64,000 nt of DNA, taken from Kitasatospora viridis. GTDB lineage: Bacteria > Actinomycetota > Actinomycetes > Streptomycetales > Streptomycetaceae. Location: the NCBI RefSeq assembly GCF_007829815.1, contig NZ_VIWT01000001.1:1139501-1203500 (forward strand). The letters run 5' to 3'. The notes under the pieces were generated by a model. It searched no databases and was not told the origin of the DNA. It was given only the letters and a program-made list of their open reading frames with translations. Of this stretch, positions 42,335-49,854 are shown piece by piece (positions within the stretch are counted from its first letter, which is position 1; each line of letters begins with the position of its first letter). A program made the translations under genes and the position numbers.

Positions 42335-43177
42335 ATGGGCGAGGCAATTGACCCCAGGTCATCTCTCACTGCACTGTATGCCGACCGGGTGCGGCGGGCG
42401 CGCGAGAAGTTGGGGAAGACGCAGACGGCGGTGGGCAGCGAGATGCACGTCGTTGCGTCGCGGATCAACCAGATCGAGCGGATGACGGGGAGTCACCCGA
42501 CGCTGCCGCTGTCGAAGGCGCTGGACAAGACGCTGGATACGGATGAGCTGCTGGAGGACCTCTGGCACCACATGCAGCGGGAGCGGTTCGCCGATTACGC
42601 CAGGGACTACATGCGCGCTGAGGCCGCCGCCGCCCGCATCTGCGAGTACTCCGGCCTGTTCATCCCTGGACTCCTGCAGACACGCGACTACGTCCGCTCG
42701 CTGTTCGCCGAACAACTGCCCGGCTACCGGGTGATGACCGAGGCCGACGTCACCTCGCGCATGCTCCGCCAGCGGCGCCTGTTCCAACCGGACGGCCTCG
42801 AACTGCACGTCATCATCGACCAGATCGCCCTCCTGCGCGAGGTCGGCGGGCCTCGCGTCATGCGCGCCCAACTCGCGCGCGTGCTAAGGGTTGCCGAGCG
42901 GCCGAACGTCACCGTTCAGGTGCTCCCCCTGAATTCGGGCGTGCACAGTGTCCTCGGCTCCTCACTCAGTCTCATCACCAGCTCCAAGGACAAGCAGCTC
43001 GCCTACATCGAGGAAGCCCACTACGGCCGGCTCTACGACGAACGAGCCGACGTCAAGCAGTGCACGCTGCTTTACGATGTCCTCCGGACCAAGGCACTCC
43101 CGCCGTCGATGTCCCTCGACCTGATCCACGCCACCATGGAGGACATCCGCCGTGATCCACGCAGCTCCCGTTCCTGA
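42335..43177 (+). CDS. XRE-family regulator with DUF5753 domain
   Basis: A 280-aa protein: an N-terminal Cro/CI-type HTH (RVRRAREKLGKTQTAVGSEM, VVASRINQIERMTG), then the DUF5753 domain typical of actinomycetes (YSGLFIPGLLQTRDYVRSL, ELHVIIDQIALLREVGGPRVM, VTVQVLPLNSGVHSV). It forms with the next gene the very common XRE-DUF397 pair, of which WhiJ/BldB-associated loci are examples. GAGGAG lies 11 bases upstream of ATG 42335. Confidence 0.9.
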   Translation: MGEAIDPRSSLTALYADRVRRAREKLGKTQTAVGSEMHVVASRINQIERMTGSHPTLPLSKALDKTLDTDELLEDLWHHMQRERFADYARDYMRAEAAAARICEYSGLFIPGLLQTRDYVRSLFAEQLPGYRVMTEADVTSRMLRQRRLFQPDGLELHVIIDQIALLREVGGPRVMRAQLARVLRVAERPNVTVQVLPLNSGVHSVLGSSLSLITSSKDKQLAYIEEAHYGRLYDERADVKQCTLLYDVLRTKALPPSMSLDLIHATMEDIRRDPRSSRS

Positions 43178-43364
43178 CGTTGTCCAGTGGCGCAAGTCCA
43201 GCCACAGCAACACTCAGAACGGCAACTGCGTCGAGGTGGCCACCAACCTCCCCGCCCTCACCCCCGTCCGCGACAGCAAGGACCCCCACGGCCCTTCCCT
43301 CGCCTTCCCTACCCCCTCCTTCACCACCTTCCTCACCGCCCTCCGCGCCGACACCCTCACCTGA
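43152..43364 (+). CDS. DUF397-domain small protein
   Basis: A 70-aa partner of the upstream regulator, with the DUF397 core VQWRKSSHSNTQNGNCVEVA and VRDSKDPHGPSLAF. DUF397 proteins have been proposed to act as antitoxin-like modulators of their XRE partner. GTG 43152 overlaps the end of the XRE gene by 26 bases, so translation is coupled. Confidence 0.88.
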   Translation: MIHAAPVPDVVQWRKSSHSNTQNGNCVEVATNLPALTPVRDSKDPHGPSLAFPTPSFTTFLTALRADTLT

Positions 43365-43406
43365 TCGCGCGTCGGCCTGGGCCCCCAGCACAGAAGGGGT
43401 ACCCAC

Positions 43407-43622
43407 ATGAACGAGCAGCTGTGCGAGGCGTGCGGCACCGGGCCCGGTGCGATCGAGGACCTCGACGCCGAACCGCCGCAGACGTGGTGCTTCGGGTGCG
43501 CTGAGGTGCTGCTGACGATCGGCGACCCCGTGACGCGCTACCGCGAGTTGGCCGGGGGCGGCGCCGAGTACACCCGCCAGCTGCGCGAGCGCGGCACTAC
43601 GGAGACCCTGCGCTTCCGGTAG
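43407..43622 (+). CDS. Small CxxC protein of unknown function
   Basis: A 71-aa protein with CEACGTGPG and WCFGCAEVLL, two CxxC pairs spaced like a zinc ribbon, followed by a charged helix (RYRELAGGGAEYTRQLRERG). It lies 42 bases after the DUF397 gene and may belong to that unit. No family recognised. Confidence 0.65.
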   Translation: MNEQLCEACGTGPGAIEDLDAEPPQTWCFGCAEVLLTIGDPVTRYRELAGGGAEYTRQLRERGTTETLRFR

Positions 43623-43722
43623 CTCCTCTTCTTCGAGCTCAAGGTATGGCCCAACCGGTCCGTATGCGACATGATCATCGGCGACGCATCCACCGCGCAC
43701 CCGATCGGATACCCAGCACACG

Positions 43723-44208
43723 ATGACCAGCCCCGCCCCCACGCTCGACCTGCTCCTGCTCGACACCGAGCTCGCCGCCCGCGTCGCCGCCGGCGCGCCC
43801 GCCCCGGAGGACCGGTGGGCGGAGGGCTTCCCGCGTGAGGACGACTCCGACCCCGCGTCGATCATCGCCAAGTCGGCTGTCTCCCCCGGCGAGTTCGGGG
43901 TCTACGCGCTCGTCCCCCGCTCCCACGGCAAGGTCATCGGCACCGCCGGGTTCTTCGGCCCGCCGGACGCCGAGGGCGCCGTCACCATCGGCTACGGCAT
44001 GGTCGAGCCGGAGTGGGGCCAGGGCTACGGCACCGAGGCGGTCGCCGGCCTGATCGCCGTGTGCCGCGCCCACGGCGGGGTCACCAGCATCAACGCGGAC
44101 ACCGACCTGGACAACGTCGGCTCCCAGCGGGTGCTCCAGAAGAACGGGTTCACCCGGACCCACGTCACGGACGCGCAGGAGTTCTACACGCTGCGTCTCG
44201 GCTCCTGA
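43723..44208 (+). CDS. GNAT-family N-acetyltransferase
   Basis: A 161-aa RimJ/RimL-like acetyltransferase. The acetyl-CoA site reads MVEPEWGQGYGTEAVAGL, followed by INADTDLDNVGSQRVLQKNGF, which is diagnostic of the group acting on amino groups of proteins or small molecules. A large inverted repeat stands 17 bases after the stop. Substrate unknown. Confidence 0.87.
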   Translation: MTSPAPTLDLLLLDTELAARVAAGAPAPEDRWAEGFPREDDSDPASIIAKSAVSPGEFGVYALVPRSHGKVIGTAGFFGPPDAEGAVTIGYGMVEPEWGQGYGTEAVAGLIAVCRAHGGVTSINADTDLDNVGSQRVLQKNGFTRTHVTDAQEFYTLRLGS

Positions 44209-44225
44209 CACCAGTAGCACCTGCA

Positions 44226-44273
44226 CAACAGCTGCGGGCACCAGGCGAATTCGCCTGGCGCCCGCAGCTGTTG
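44226..44273. terminator. Large hairpin after the GNAT gene
   Basis: A 48-base palindrome: 14-bp outer arms (CAACAGCTGCGGGC), one A/C mismatch, then 9-bp inner arms (CCAGGCGAA/TTCGCCTGG) with no loop. As RNA it forms a long stem with a tiny loop; as DNA it could be a cruciform or a binding site. Confidence 0.8.
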
Positions 44274-44839
44274 GTTGAAGGGTGACGGCGCGGCAACGCC
44301 TTCCCTTCCAAGCCCTGGGTCTCGGTGGAGTCCGTAACACCTAGGGACGGAAGCTTCGTTGACCGAAGTTCCCGATTCGTGTCACAGCGTCACACGCATG
44401 GCGACCGGGGGCAATCACAACGCGGACGGATGTGCATCAATCCCACCGGGGTTAGCGCTTTACGCCTTGTAGTGGTAACTTCCGCAGCCCGCTGGGCGGA
44501 TCGGGCCGGGATCGACCGGAAAACATGGTCCCACCAGCGGCGATGACCCTCATGGGCACCCCTGCGCCACCTTTAACCGATTGGTCACCCAGCGTAGTTC
44601 GCGGGAATCGAGCGGGCGCCGACCGCCGCGATCGCGTCGCTTCCGACTGGACAGGAGCGCATCAAACCCGGCTGGGAGCCGTGCGACTCGTGTGGCTTCC
44701 GGGCGCGCGGCGGCATAATCGTGACGTGGCGTCAGGGCTCGGTCGGCAAACCGCAGTTCACCAGCGACGCCCGCTTGGAGTCCGTAACGACGCAGGCCCG
44801 GGAACCGGTCCTGCGCACCCGAGTTGGGAGTTCCCGATC
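44274..44839. other. Gene-free region with a repeated 13-mer
   Basis: 566 bases with lower GC and no reading frame of good codon bias (the frame open across it contains TTA and many A/T-ending codons). TGGAGTCCGTAAC occurs at 44326-44338 and again at 44776-44788. The second copy is about 50 bases upstream of the next gene. Nothing else recognised. Confidence 0.4.
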
Positions 44840-45112
44840 ATGCACCAACCCTCCGGCGACCACAGCGCCGCCTCCTACTGTGTGGAGACCGTGCCGCCGC
44901 TGCCGGTCCGCCCCGCCCTGTCCGGCATCGAGGGCGCCCTCATCATCGTGGTGATCCTCGCCGGCATAGCCCTGACCGTCCTCGGCGAGTCCACCGCGAT
45001 GGTGGTCGAACTGCTCGGCGGCCTGGCCTACGTGGCCGCCAGGCTCGTGGTGACGGCCCGCGCCGGGAGCACGCAGTCCGTCCAGTCCGTGCAGTCCCTG
45101 CACCGGGGGTGA
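44840..45112 (+). CDS. Small predicted membrane protein
   Basis: A 90-aa protein with one or two helices (IEGALIIVVILAGIALTVLGE and AMVVELLGGLAYVAARLVV) and a C-terminal SVQSVQS repeat. GGGAG is nine bases before ATG 44840. It ends ten bases before an XRE-type regulator gene, so the two are probably co-transcribed. No family recognised. Confidence 0.6.
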   Translation: MHQPSGDHSAASYCVETVPPLPVRPALSGIEGALIIVVILAGIALTVLGESTAMVVELLGGLAYVAARLVVTARAGSTQSVQSVQSLHRG

Positions 45113-45122
45113 GTCCGAACCG

Positions 45123-45890
45123 ATGGGTCGGCCCGAACGGCCGCTCGACGGTTTGACGCAGACCGGCTCACTCGCGCAGCGGCTCCGGTCGCTGCGCGAG
45201 CGAGCCGGCCTGTCGTACCGTCAGCTGGCGGAATCCACCAAGTACAACGCGTCCACGTACTCCCGCGCGGCCAGCGGCAGCGCCCTGCCCACCCTTGAGG
45301 TGGTCGAGCTCTACGCACTGCGCTGCGGCGCCGACACCCCCGAGCTGCGAGAACTGCGCAGCCTCTGGCGGGCCGCTCACCGCGCGAGGGAGGCCCGGCC
45401 GCGCACCGTCCCGCTGGACCTGATCCGGCAGCCGGCCGAACTCTGCGACGCCATGGTCGCCCTGCGCTCCCGCGTCGGCCGCCCGTCGCTGCGCACCCTG
45501 GAACAACGAGCCGGCGGCTTCGGTCGCCTGCCGCACAGCAGCCTCAGCCTGGTGCTGCGCAGACGCGCCATGCCCGGCCGCGCCCTGCTCGAACACTTCG
45601 TCCGCGCGTGCGGGGTGCCGAGCGCGGAGCTGGACCGGTGGCTCAAGGCGTGGGACCGGATCAGCGCCTCCCGGATCAGCAGACCGGCGGCCACGGACCT
45701 GCTGCTCCAGTACCGGGACCTGCTGACAGCGGAGCAACAGCCCGACGGCAGCGTGCGCTTGAGCCTCCCGATGACGGTGAACGCCCTCGTGGGCACCACC
45801 GGCCAGTCGGGCTGGGGGCTACGGGGTGGGCCGGTGAGCACCGTCTTCACCCCGCAATCGGGCTGGCTCGACGAACCGGCTGCACCGTAG
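45123..45890 (+). CDS. XRE-family regulator with two HTH-like units
   Basis: A 255-aa protein. The first HTH spans about residues 17-72 (QRLRSLRERAGLSYRQLAES, TYSRAASGSALPTLEVVELY) and a second, related unit about 110-170 (RPSLRTLEQRAGGFGRLPHS, RRAMPGRALLEHFVRACGV). The rest is not a recognised ligand domain. Proteins of this shape are frequent in Streptomyces. It probably controls the small membrane protein in front of it, whose upstream region carries a repeated 13-mer. Confidence 0.75.
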   Translation: MGRPERPLDGLTQTGSLAQRLRSLRERAGLSYRQLAESTKYNASTYSRAASGSALPTLEVVELYALRCGADTPELRELRSLWRAAHRAREARPRTVPLDLIRQPAELCDAMVALRSRVGRPSLRTLEQRAGGFGRLPHSSLSLVLRRRAMPGRALLEHFVRACGVPSAELDRWLKAWDRISASRISRPAATDLLLQYRDLLTAEQQPDGSVRLSLPMTVNALVGTTGQSGWGLRGGPVSTVFTPQSGWLDEPAAP

Positions 45891-45996
45891 TCAACGGAGC
45901 AACGGCACCATGCTCGCCTCCGGCTCCAGCAGTGTGCGGCGCGCGGGTCCGTGCTCGGTCGGCAGGGCCAGGTACGGCGGGTCAGCTCTCGGTGGG

Positions 45997-46560
45997 TCAG
46001 CTCTCGGTGGGTCCGCCACGGAGCATGCTCGCCGATCCGATCAGCTGCGAGCGTTCCAACTGGTCCAGCACGTCGTCGAAGGTGACTGGCTTCCGGCGTC
46101 GGCTGCTGACGATCTCCATGACACAGCCGTAGACGACACGGCCGTCCATGTCGATCAAGTCCATCACGAAGTCATCAGCGGTCTTCTGCTCGATGCCCCA
46201 CTCCACTAAGCACTCGGACGGGAAGTCCTTGCTGTTGTCAGTGACGATCACCTGCGCGCCGGCCTTGATCGCTGCGGCGAGAACGTGGCGGTCGTCCGGA
46301 TCGGGCAGTTTGAGCCCCTCGATCAGGGGCTCGTAGTTCGTGACGAGGCAGTCCCGCACAGCGGCATTCATCCGGCGCCGCAGCTCCGCCCGCTTCTCGT
46401 CATCACCGATGTCATTGCGGCGGAGCGCGGCTTCCACTTCGTCCAGGATCTGCTCGGTCCACTTGGCCTGGACGATCCTGTGTTGGGCCAGACGGATGAG
46501 CAGGTCACGCACCGTGTTCGGATAAAGCACATTCGAGTCGTACAGGACGATGAAAGCCAT
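45997..46560 (-). CDS. PIN-domain toxin (VapC-like ribonuclease)
   Basis: A 187-aa PIN-domain protein: FIVLYDSNVLYPNTVRDLLI holds the first catalytic Asp, the acidic residues of LPDPDDRHVLAAAIKAGA the central pair and VTDNSKDFP the last. These coordinate magnesium in PIN ribonucleases. ATG 46560 lies one base after the stop of the DNA-binding antitoxin gene, the standard toxin-antitoxin layout. The length is greater than classical VapC (about 130 aa) and fits the larger PIN_3 group. Confidence 0.82.
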   Translation of the reverse strand: MAFIVLYDSNVLYPNTVRDLLIRLAQHRIVQAKWTEQILDEVEAALRRNDIGDDEKRAELRRRMNAAVRDCLVTNYEPLIEGLKLPDPDDRHVLAAAIKAGAQVIVTDNSKDFPSECLVEWGIEQKTADDFVMDLIDMDGRVVYGCVMEIVSSRRRKPVTFDDVLDQLERSQLIGSASMLRGGPTES

Positions 46561-46561
46561 G

Positions 46562-47026
46562 TCAGAGCAGTCCCAGCTCCTCGTCCAGGGCCGTGAGGGA
46601 GTCGGCCGCGTCCTTGCGCTCGCGGTCATCCCTGCGCTTGTACTCCATGACGTCGTTGAACCTGATCCGGCGGTGGCGTCCGACCCGCTCGAAGGGGATC
46701 ACACCCTTCTCCAGCAGACCGATCAGATAGGGCCTGGAGACGTTGAGCATGTCGGCGGCGACCTGGGTGGACACGATCGCATTGACGGGCATGACCTGCA
46801 CACCTTGCCCGTTTGCGAGGGCCGCGAGCATCGCGGCGAACATCTCGACAGTGGGGCGCGGCAGGACGAGCGGACCGTCGGAACCGACCTCACCCAGGAT
46901 GGTGATGTCCGCGGTGCTGTCCGCGGTGTGCGCGAGATAGTCACGGATCCTGCGAAGCGCCCGTTCAGCGCTCTCGGCGTCGACCGTGCCCGGCTCGATC
47001 TTCCGGCCTTCCGTGGCGGTTGCCAT
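46562..47026 (-). CDS. Excisionase-type DNA-binding antitoxin
   Basis: A 154-aa protein whose second half is a MerR/excisionase-like winged helix (VSTQVAADMLNVSRPYLIGL, FERVGRHRRIRFNDVMEYKR). The first half (about 1-85) is acidic and helical and may clamp the PIN toxin. AGGAGG stands seven bases upstream of ATG 47026. It precedes the toxin gene and probably represses its own promoter. Confidence 0.8.
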   Translation of the reverse strand: MATATEGRKIEPGTVDAESAERALRRIRDYLAHTADSTADITILGEVGSDGPLVLPRPTVEMFAAMLAALANGQGVQVMPVNAIVSTQVAADMLNVSRPYLIGLLEKGVIPFERVGRHRRIRFNDVMEYKRRDDRERKDAADSLTALDEELGLL

Positions 47027-47156
47027 AGTCGTACCTCCTAGAGCCCAGTCTAGTCGCAACATCCGAAGCATTCGCAATATTCGCAACGTCTTCCGAGGAA
47101 GCGAGTCGGCGAGATCACCTGCGTGCTGTCGGCGCACTCGAACACGCCGGGCTCCG

Positions 47157-47762
47157 TCACCCGAACACGATCGCCCGCCCGCTCGCCACGCTCGCGTGGC
47201 AGGCCTGGTGGAGCTGGTGCCAGGTGAAGAGCTCGGGTTCGAAGGGCTCGTCGTCCAGGAGGGTGGCGAGGCGGGCGGCTTCGGCCGGGGGGAGGGAGCC
47301 GTCGGGGTTGGGGTGGATGCCGAGGGCGGGGGCGAAGGAGTGGAGTTCGGTGAGGAGGTTCTGGCTGGAGCCGACCATGGCGCCGCCGGGGACGCCGGAG
47401 TCGGCGGGGAGGAAGAGCGGGTCGCCGAGGTCCACCGGTATGTAGTAGCCCTCGCAGTCGGAGTGGCAGAGCAGGTGGGAGTCGAACAAGTAGGTTTCCT
47501 CGTCGACCAGTTCGAGGTCCTCCTCGTACTGCTCGGGGCTGACCCGGCGGGCCGGGGTGACCGGTTCGCCCAGGCGGTGCAGGGCGTACACCCGGCGCAG
47601 GCCGGTCAGGAAGCTGTAGGGGAAGCCCGCCGAGAAGGACGCGTCCGCCCCTGCGGGCTCCCGCCAGGCCACGCCGGCGGCTTCGAGTGCCCGGTGCAGC
47701 GTCCGTGCGTCGTCCCGCATGTCCGGGGTACCGAGTAGCCCCACACTGATCGACAGTCCCAT
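47157..47762 (-). CDS. Hypothetical protein (201 aa)
   Basis: No family recognised. MGLSISVGLLGTPDMRDDA opens the protein; a central Cys/His-rich part (YLFDSHLLCHSDCEGYYIPV) could hold a metal or be a structural element. DLGDPLFLPADSGVPGGAMVGSS resembles a conserved phosphate-binding or substrate loop, but I would not assign it. Codon bias is good. It lies ten bases before the next hypothetical gene on the same strand. Confidence 0.6.
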   Translation of the reverse strand: MGLSISVGLLGTPDMRDDARTLHRALEAAGVAWREPAGADASFSAGFPYSFLTGLRRVYALHRLGEPVTPARRVSPEQYEEDLELVDEETYLFDSHLLCHSDCEGYYIPVDLGDPLFLPADSGVPGGAMVGSSQNLLTELHSFAPALGIHPNPDGSLPPAEAARLATLLDDEPFEPELFTWHQLHQACHASVASGRAIVFG

Positions 47763-47772
47763 GCCCGGCAGC

Positions 47773-48318
47773 CTACGGCCCGGGTGTGACTGCGCGGCCC
47801 AACTCGTGCCGCAGGCAGTCGGGGTGGGCCGGGCCGGTGTCGAGGTGGTTCTCGTCGAGGGCGTTGGAGACACACAGCCGGCCGCCGCCGGCGAAGGCGA
47901 ACTCGACGGCCACCGTGCCGGCGGCCAGGTCGCGGCGGTCGCTCGGTGGCCGCCATTCGAGCAGGGCCACCTCGCGCAACTCCCGGCCGAGCAGCGACTC
48001 CAGGCGATCGTCGCGCCGCGACCAGCGGGGCGTGAGCTCGAACCACTCCCACCCCGCGATGGTCGCCGCGGTGTCGATCGTTCCCCAGCCGATCGAGAGC
48101 TCGTCGAGCTTCCAGTGGCAGAGCTCCAGTTGGACGCCCTCGAAGTCCAGGACCACCGGGCAGTCGGCGAACCAGTCGTCGTCCTCGGCGAACCGGACGA
48201 CGGCGAACCCGGTCAGCCGGCGCCCGGTGAGCGCAGCCAGGCGTCCTCCGTGCGCCTGGCGGACGGCGTCGAGCCCGACCAGGAAGGACGGCTCGAAGCC
48301 GGCGATACCCATGTGCAC
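47773..48318 (-). CDS. Hypothetical protein (181 aa)
   Basis: No family recognised. Predicted mostly beta (VVLDFEGVQLELCHWKLDEL, WEWFELTPRWSRRDDRLESL, VAVEFAFAGGGRLCVSNAL, DENHLDTGP), with many Trp. The pattern resembles small immunity-type or SUKH-unrelated beta proteins but is not diagnostic. GTG 48318 or ATG 48312 are possible starts. Tandem with the 201-aa gene. Confidence 0.6.
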   Translation of the reverse strand: MHMGIAGFEPSFLVGLDAVRQAHGGRLAALTGRRLTGFAVVRFAEDDDWFADCPVVLDFEGVQLELCHWKLDELSIGWGTIDTAATIAGWEWFELTPRWSRRDDRLESLLGRELREVALLEWRPPSDRRDLAAGTVAVEFAFAGGGRLCVSNALDENHLDTGPAHPDCLRHELGRAVTPGP

Positions 48319-48339
48319 GGCACCCAGTGTCCCCGGTGG

Positions 48340-49155
48340 TCAGGACTTCAGGAAGGCGAGCAGGTCGGCGTTGAGCTCGGCCGCGTGGCTGACGTACAGG
48401 CCGTGCCCGGCGGTCGGGTACTCGCGGTAGGTGCAGCCGGGGAGGGCGGCGGCGGTGCTGCGGCCGGTGACGTCGATCGGGGCGGAGAAGTCGGCGGCCC
48501 CGTGCACCACCATGGCGGGGACGGTGACCCGGCTCAACGCCTCGCGGCTGTCGGCGTGGAAGGCGGCCTGCTGCATCTTCAGGGTCGCCCACGGCGAGGT
48601 GGACATGCACTGCTGGTAGGTGGCGTCGATCTGCTGCGGGGAGACGTCGTTGCCCAGGTGGGTGGCGAAGTAGGCCTGCGTCTGACGGGCCATCCACTTG
48701 CCCCGGTCGGCGCGGATCTGCTGGAAGAGCTGCTCGGCGACCTCCTCGGGGATGCCGCCCGGGTTGTCCTCCGTCAGCTTGAGGAACGGCAGGATCGCGG
48801 CGAGGAACACCACCCGCGCCACCCGCGCGTTGCCGTGCCGGGCCAGGTAGCGGGCGGCCTCGGCGCCGCCGGTGGAGTGGCCGACCAGGGTCGCGTCGCG
48901 CAGGTCGAGGTGCTCCAGCAGCGCGGCCAGGTCCTCGGTGGTGGTCTCGATGTCGTAGCCGTCCGAGGGGCGGTCGGAACGGCCGTGGCCGCGGCGGTCG
49001 ATGGCGATGCAGCGGTAGCCGTGCTCGACCAGGAACGGGATCTGGCACTCCCACATGTCCGTGTTCAGCATGGCGCCGGCGATCAGGACGACCGGCTCGC
49101 CCGTGCCGTAGTCCTCGTACGCGATCCGGGTGCCGTCGTGGGTCTCGAAGAACAT
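48340..49155 (-). CDS. Alpha/beta hydrolase (non-haem chloroperoxidase-like)
   Basis: A 271-aa serine hydrolase: nucleophile elbow GHSTGG, Asp in VVHGAADFSAPIDVTG, His in YPTAGHGLYVSH. The order and the MFFETHDGTRIAYEDYGTGE start match the co-factor-free haloperoxidase/arylesterase group. Substrate unknown. AAGGGA stands nine bases before ATG 49155. Monocistronic or heading a unit with the two hypothetical genes that follow it. Confidence 0.88.
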   Translation of the reverse strand: MFFETHDGTRIAYEDYGTGEPVVLIAGAMLNTDMWECQIPFLVEHGYRCIAIDRRGHGRSDRPSDGYDIETTTEDLAALLEHLDLRDATLVGHSTGGAEAARYLARHGNARVARVVFLAAILPFLKLTEDNPGGIPEEVAEQLFQQIRADRGKWMARQTQAYFATHLGNDVSPQQIDATYQQCMSTSPWATLKMQQAAFHADSREALSRVTVPAMVVHGAADFSAPIDVTGRSTAAALPGCTYREYPTAGHGLYVSHAAELNADLLAFLKS

Positions 49156-49282
49156 GGTGGCCGTTCCCTTCGTGGTGTGGTTCCTTGTGTGTGGTTCCTC
49201 TGACACCCGGAACGTTAGGCGGGTCGGCGGGCGGCGGAATCAGCCGTGCATAGGTAGGGGTACTGAGGAGGGACGGGACGGC

Positions 49283-49780
49283 ATGGGCACCGTGGTGCTG
49301 ATGTGCGGGCTGCCGGGGGCCGGGAAGTCCACGTACGCCCTGGGCCTGGTGGAGCGCGGATACCTGCGCCTGTCGATCGACGAGGCGGTGTGGCAGCGGC
49401 TCGGCGGGCGTGACGCCGGGGTGGTGCTGGGCGAGGCCGAGTTCGACGCGCTGAAGGAACTCGTGCGGGCCGAACAGCGGCTCCAGCTCGTGGAGTCGCT
49501 GCGGGCCGGGCGCAACGTCGTGGTGGACTACAGCTTCTGGAGCCGGGCCGCCCGCGACGACTACCGTGCGCTCGCCGACCAGCACGGCTACCAGTGCGAG
49601 TTGGTGTACCTGAAGGCCGACCGGGCACTGCTGGAGCAGCGGCTGGCGGTGCGGAACCGGCAGGCCGGCGCGAACGCGGTGACGGTGGGCCCGGAGCTGC
49701 TGGGGCGTTACCTCGCGCACTTCGAGGAGCCGTGCGGGGAGGGTGAGTTGATCATCGAGCAGAAGGCCCAGGACCGCTAG
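49283..49780 (+). CDS. P-loop kinase-like ATPase
   Basis: A 165-aa protein of the zeta-toxin/polynucleotide-kinase-like P-loop group: Walker A VLMCGLPGAGKSTYA, the Asp of LSIDEAVW, Walker-B-like VVVDYSFWSRAARDDYR and an Arg-bearing lid (LEQRLAVRNRQAG). Such proteins phosphorylate small molecules (some confer resistance, as in chloramphenicol phosphotransferase). A GAGGAGGG site precedes ATG 49283. It is alone and divergent from the hydrolase gene. Confidence 0.75.
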   Translation: MGTVVLMCGLPGAGKSTYALGLVERGYLRLSIDEAVWQRLGGRDAGVVLGEAEFDALKELVRAEQRLQLVESLRAGRNVVVDYSFWSRAARDDYRALADQHGYQCELVYLKADRALLEQRLAVRNRQAGANAVTVGPELLGRYLAHFEEPCGEGELIIEQKAQDR

Positions 49781-49854
49781 CGGGGTGCCCCCCACAGGTA
49801 TATGCGGGCACGTTTCGGGCTGGGCCGAAGTGATTCGCCCCCACCATCGGAGGC

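Noticed and set aside
44525..44839. N-terminal extension of the 90-aa membrane protein
   Set aside because: The open frame continues upstream but with poor codon bias, including a TTA codon; ATG 44840 has a better ribosome site.
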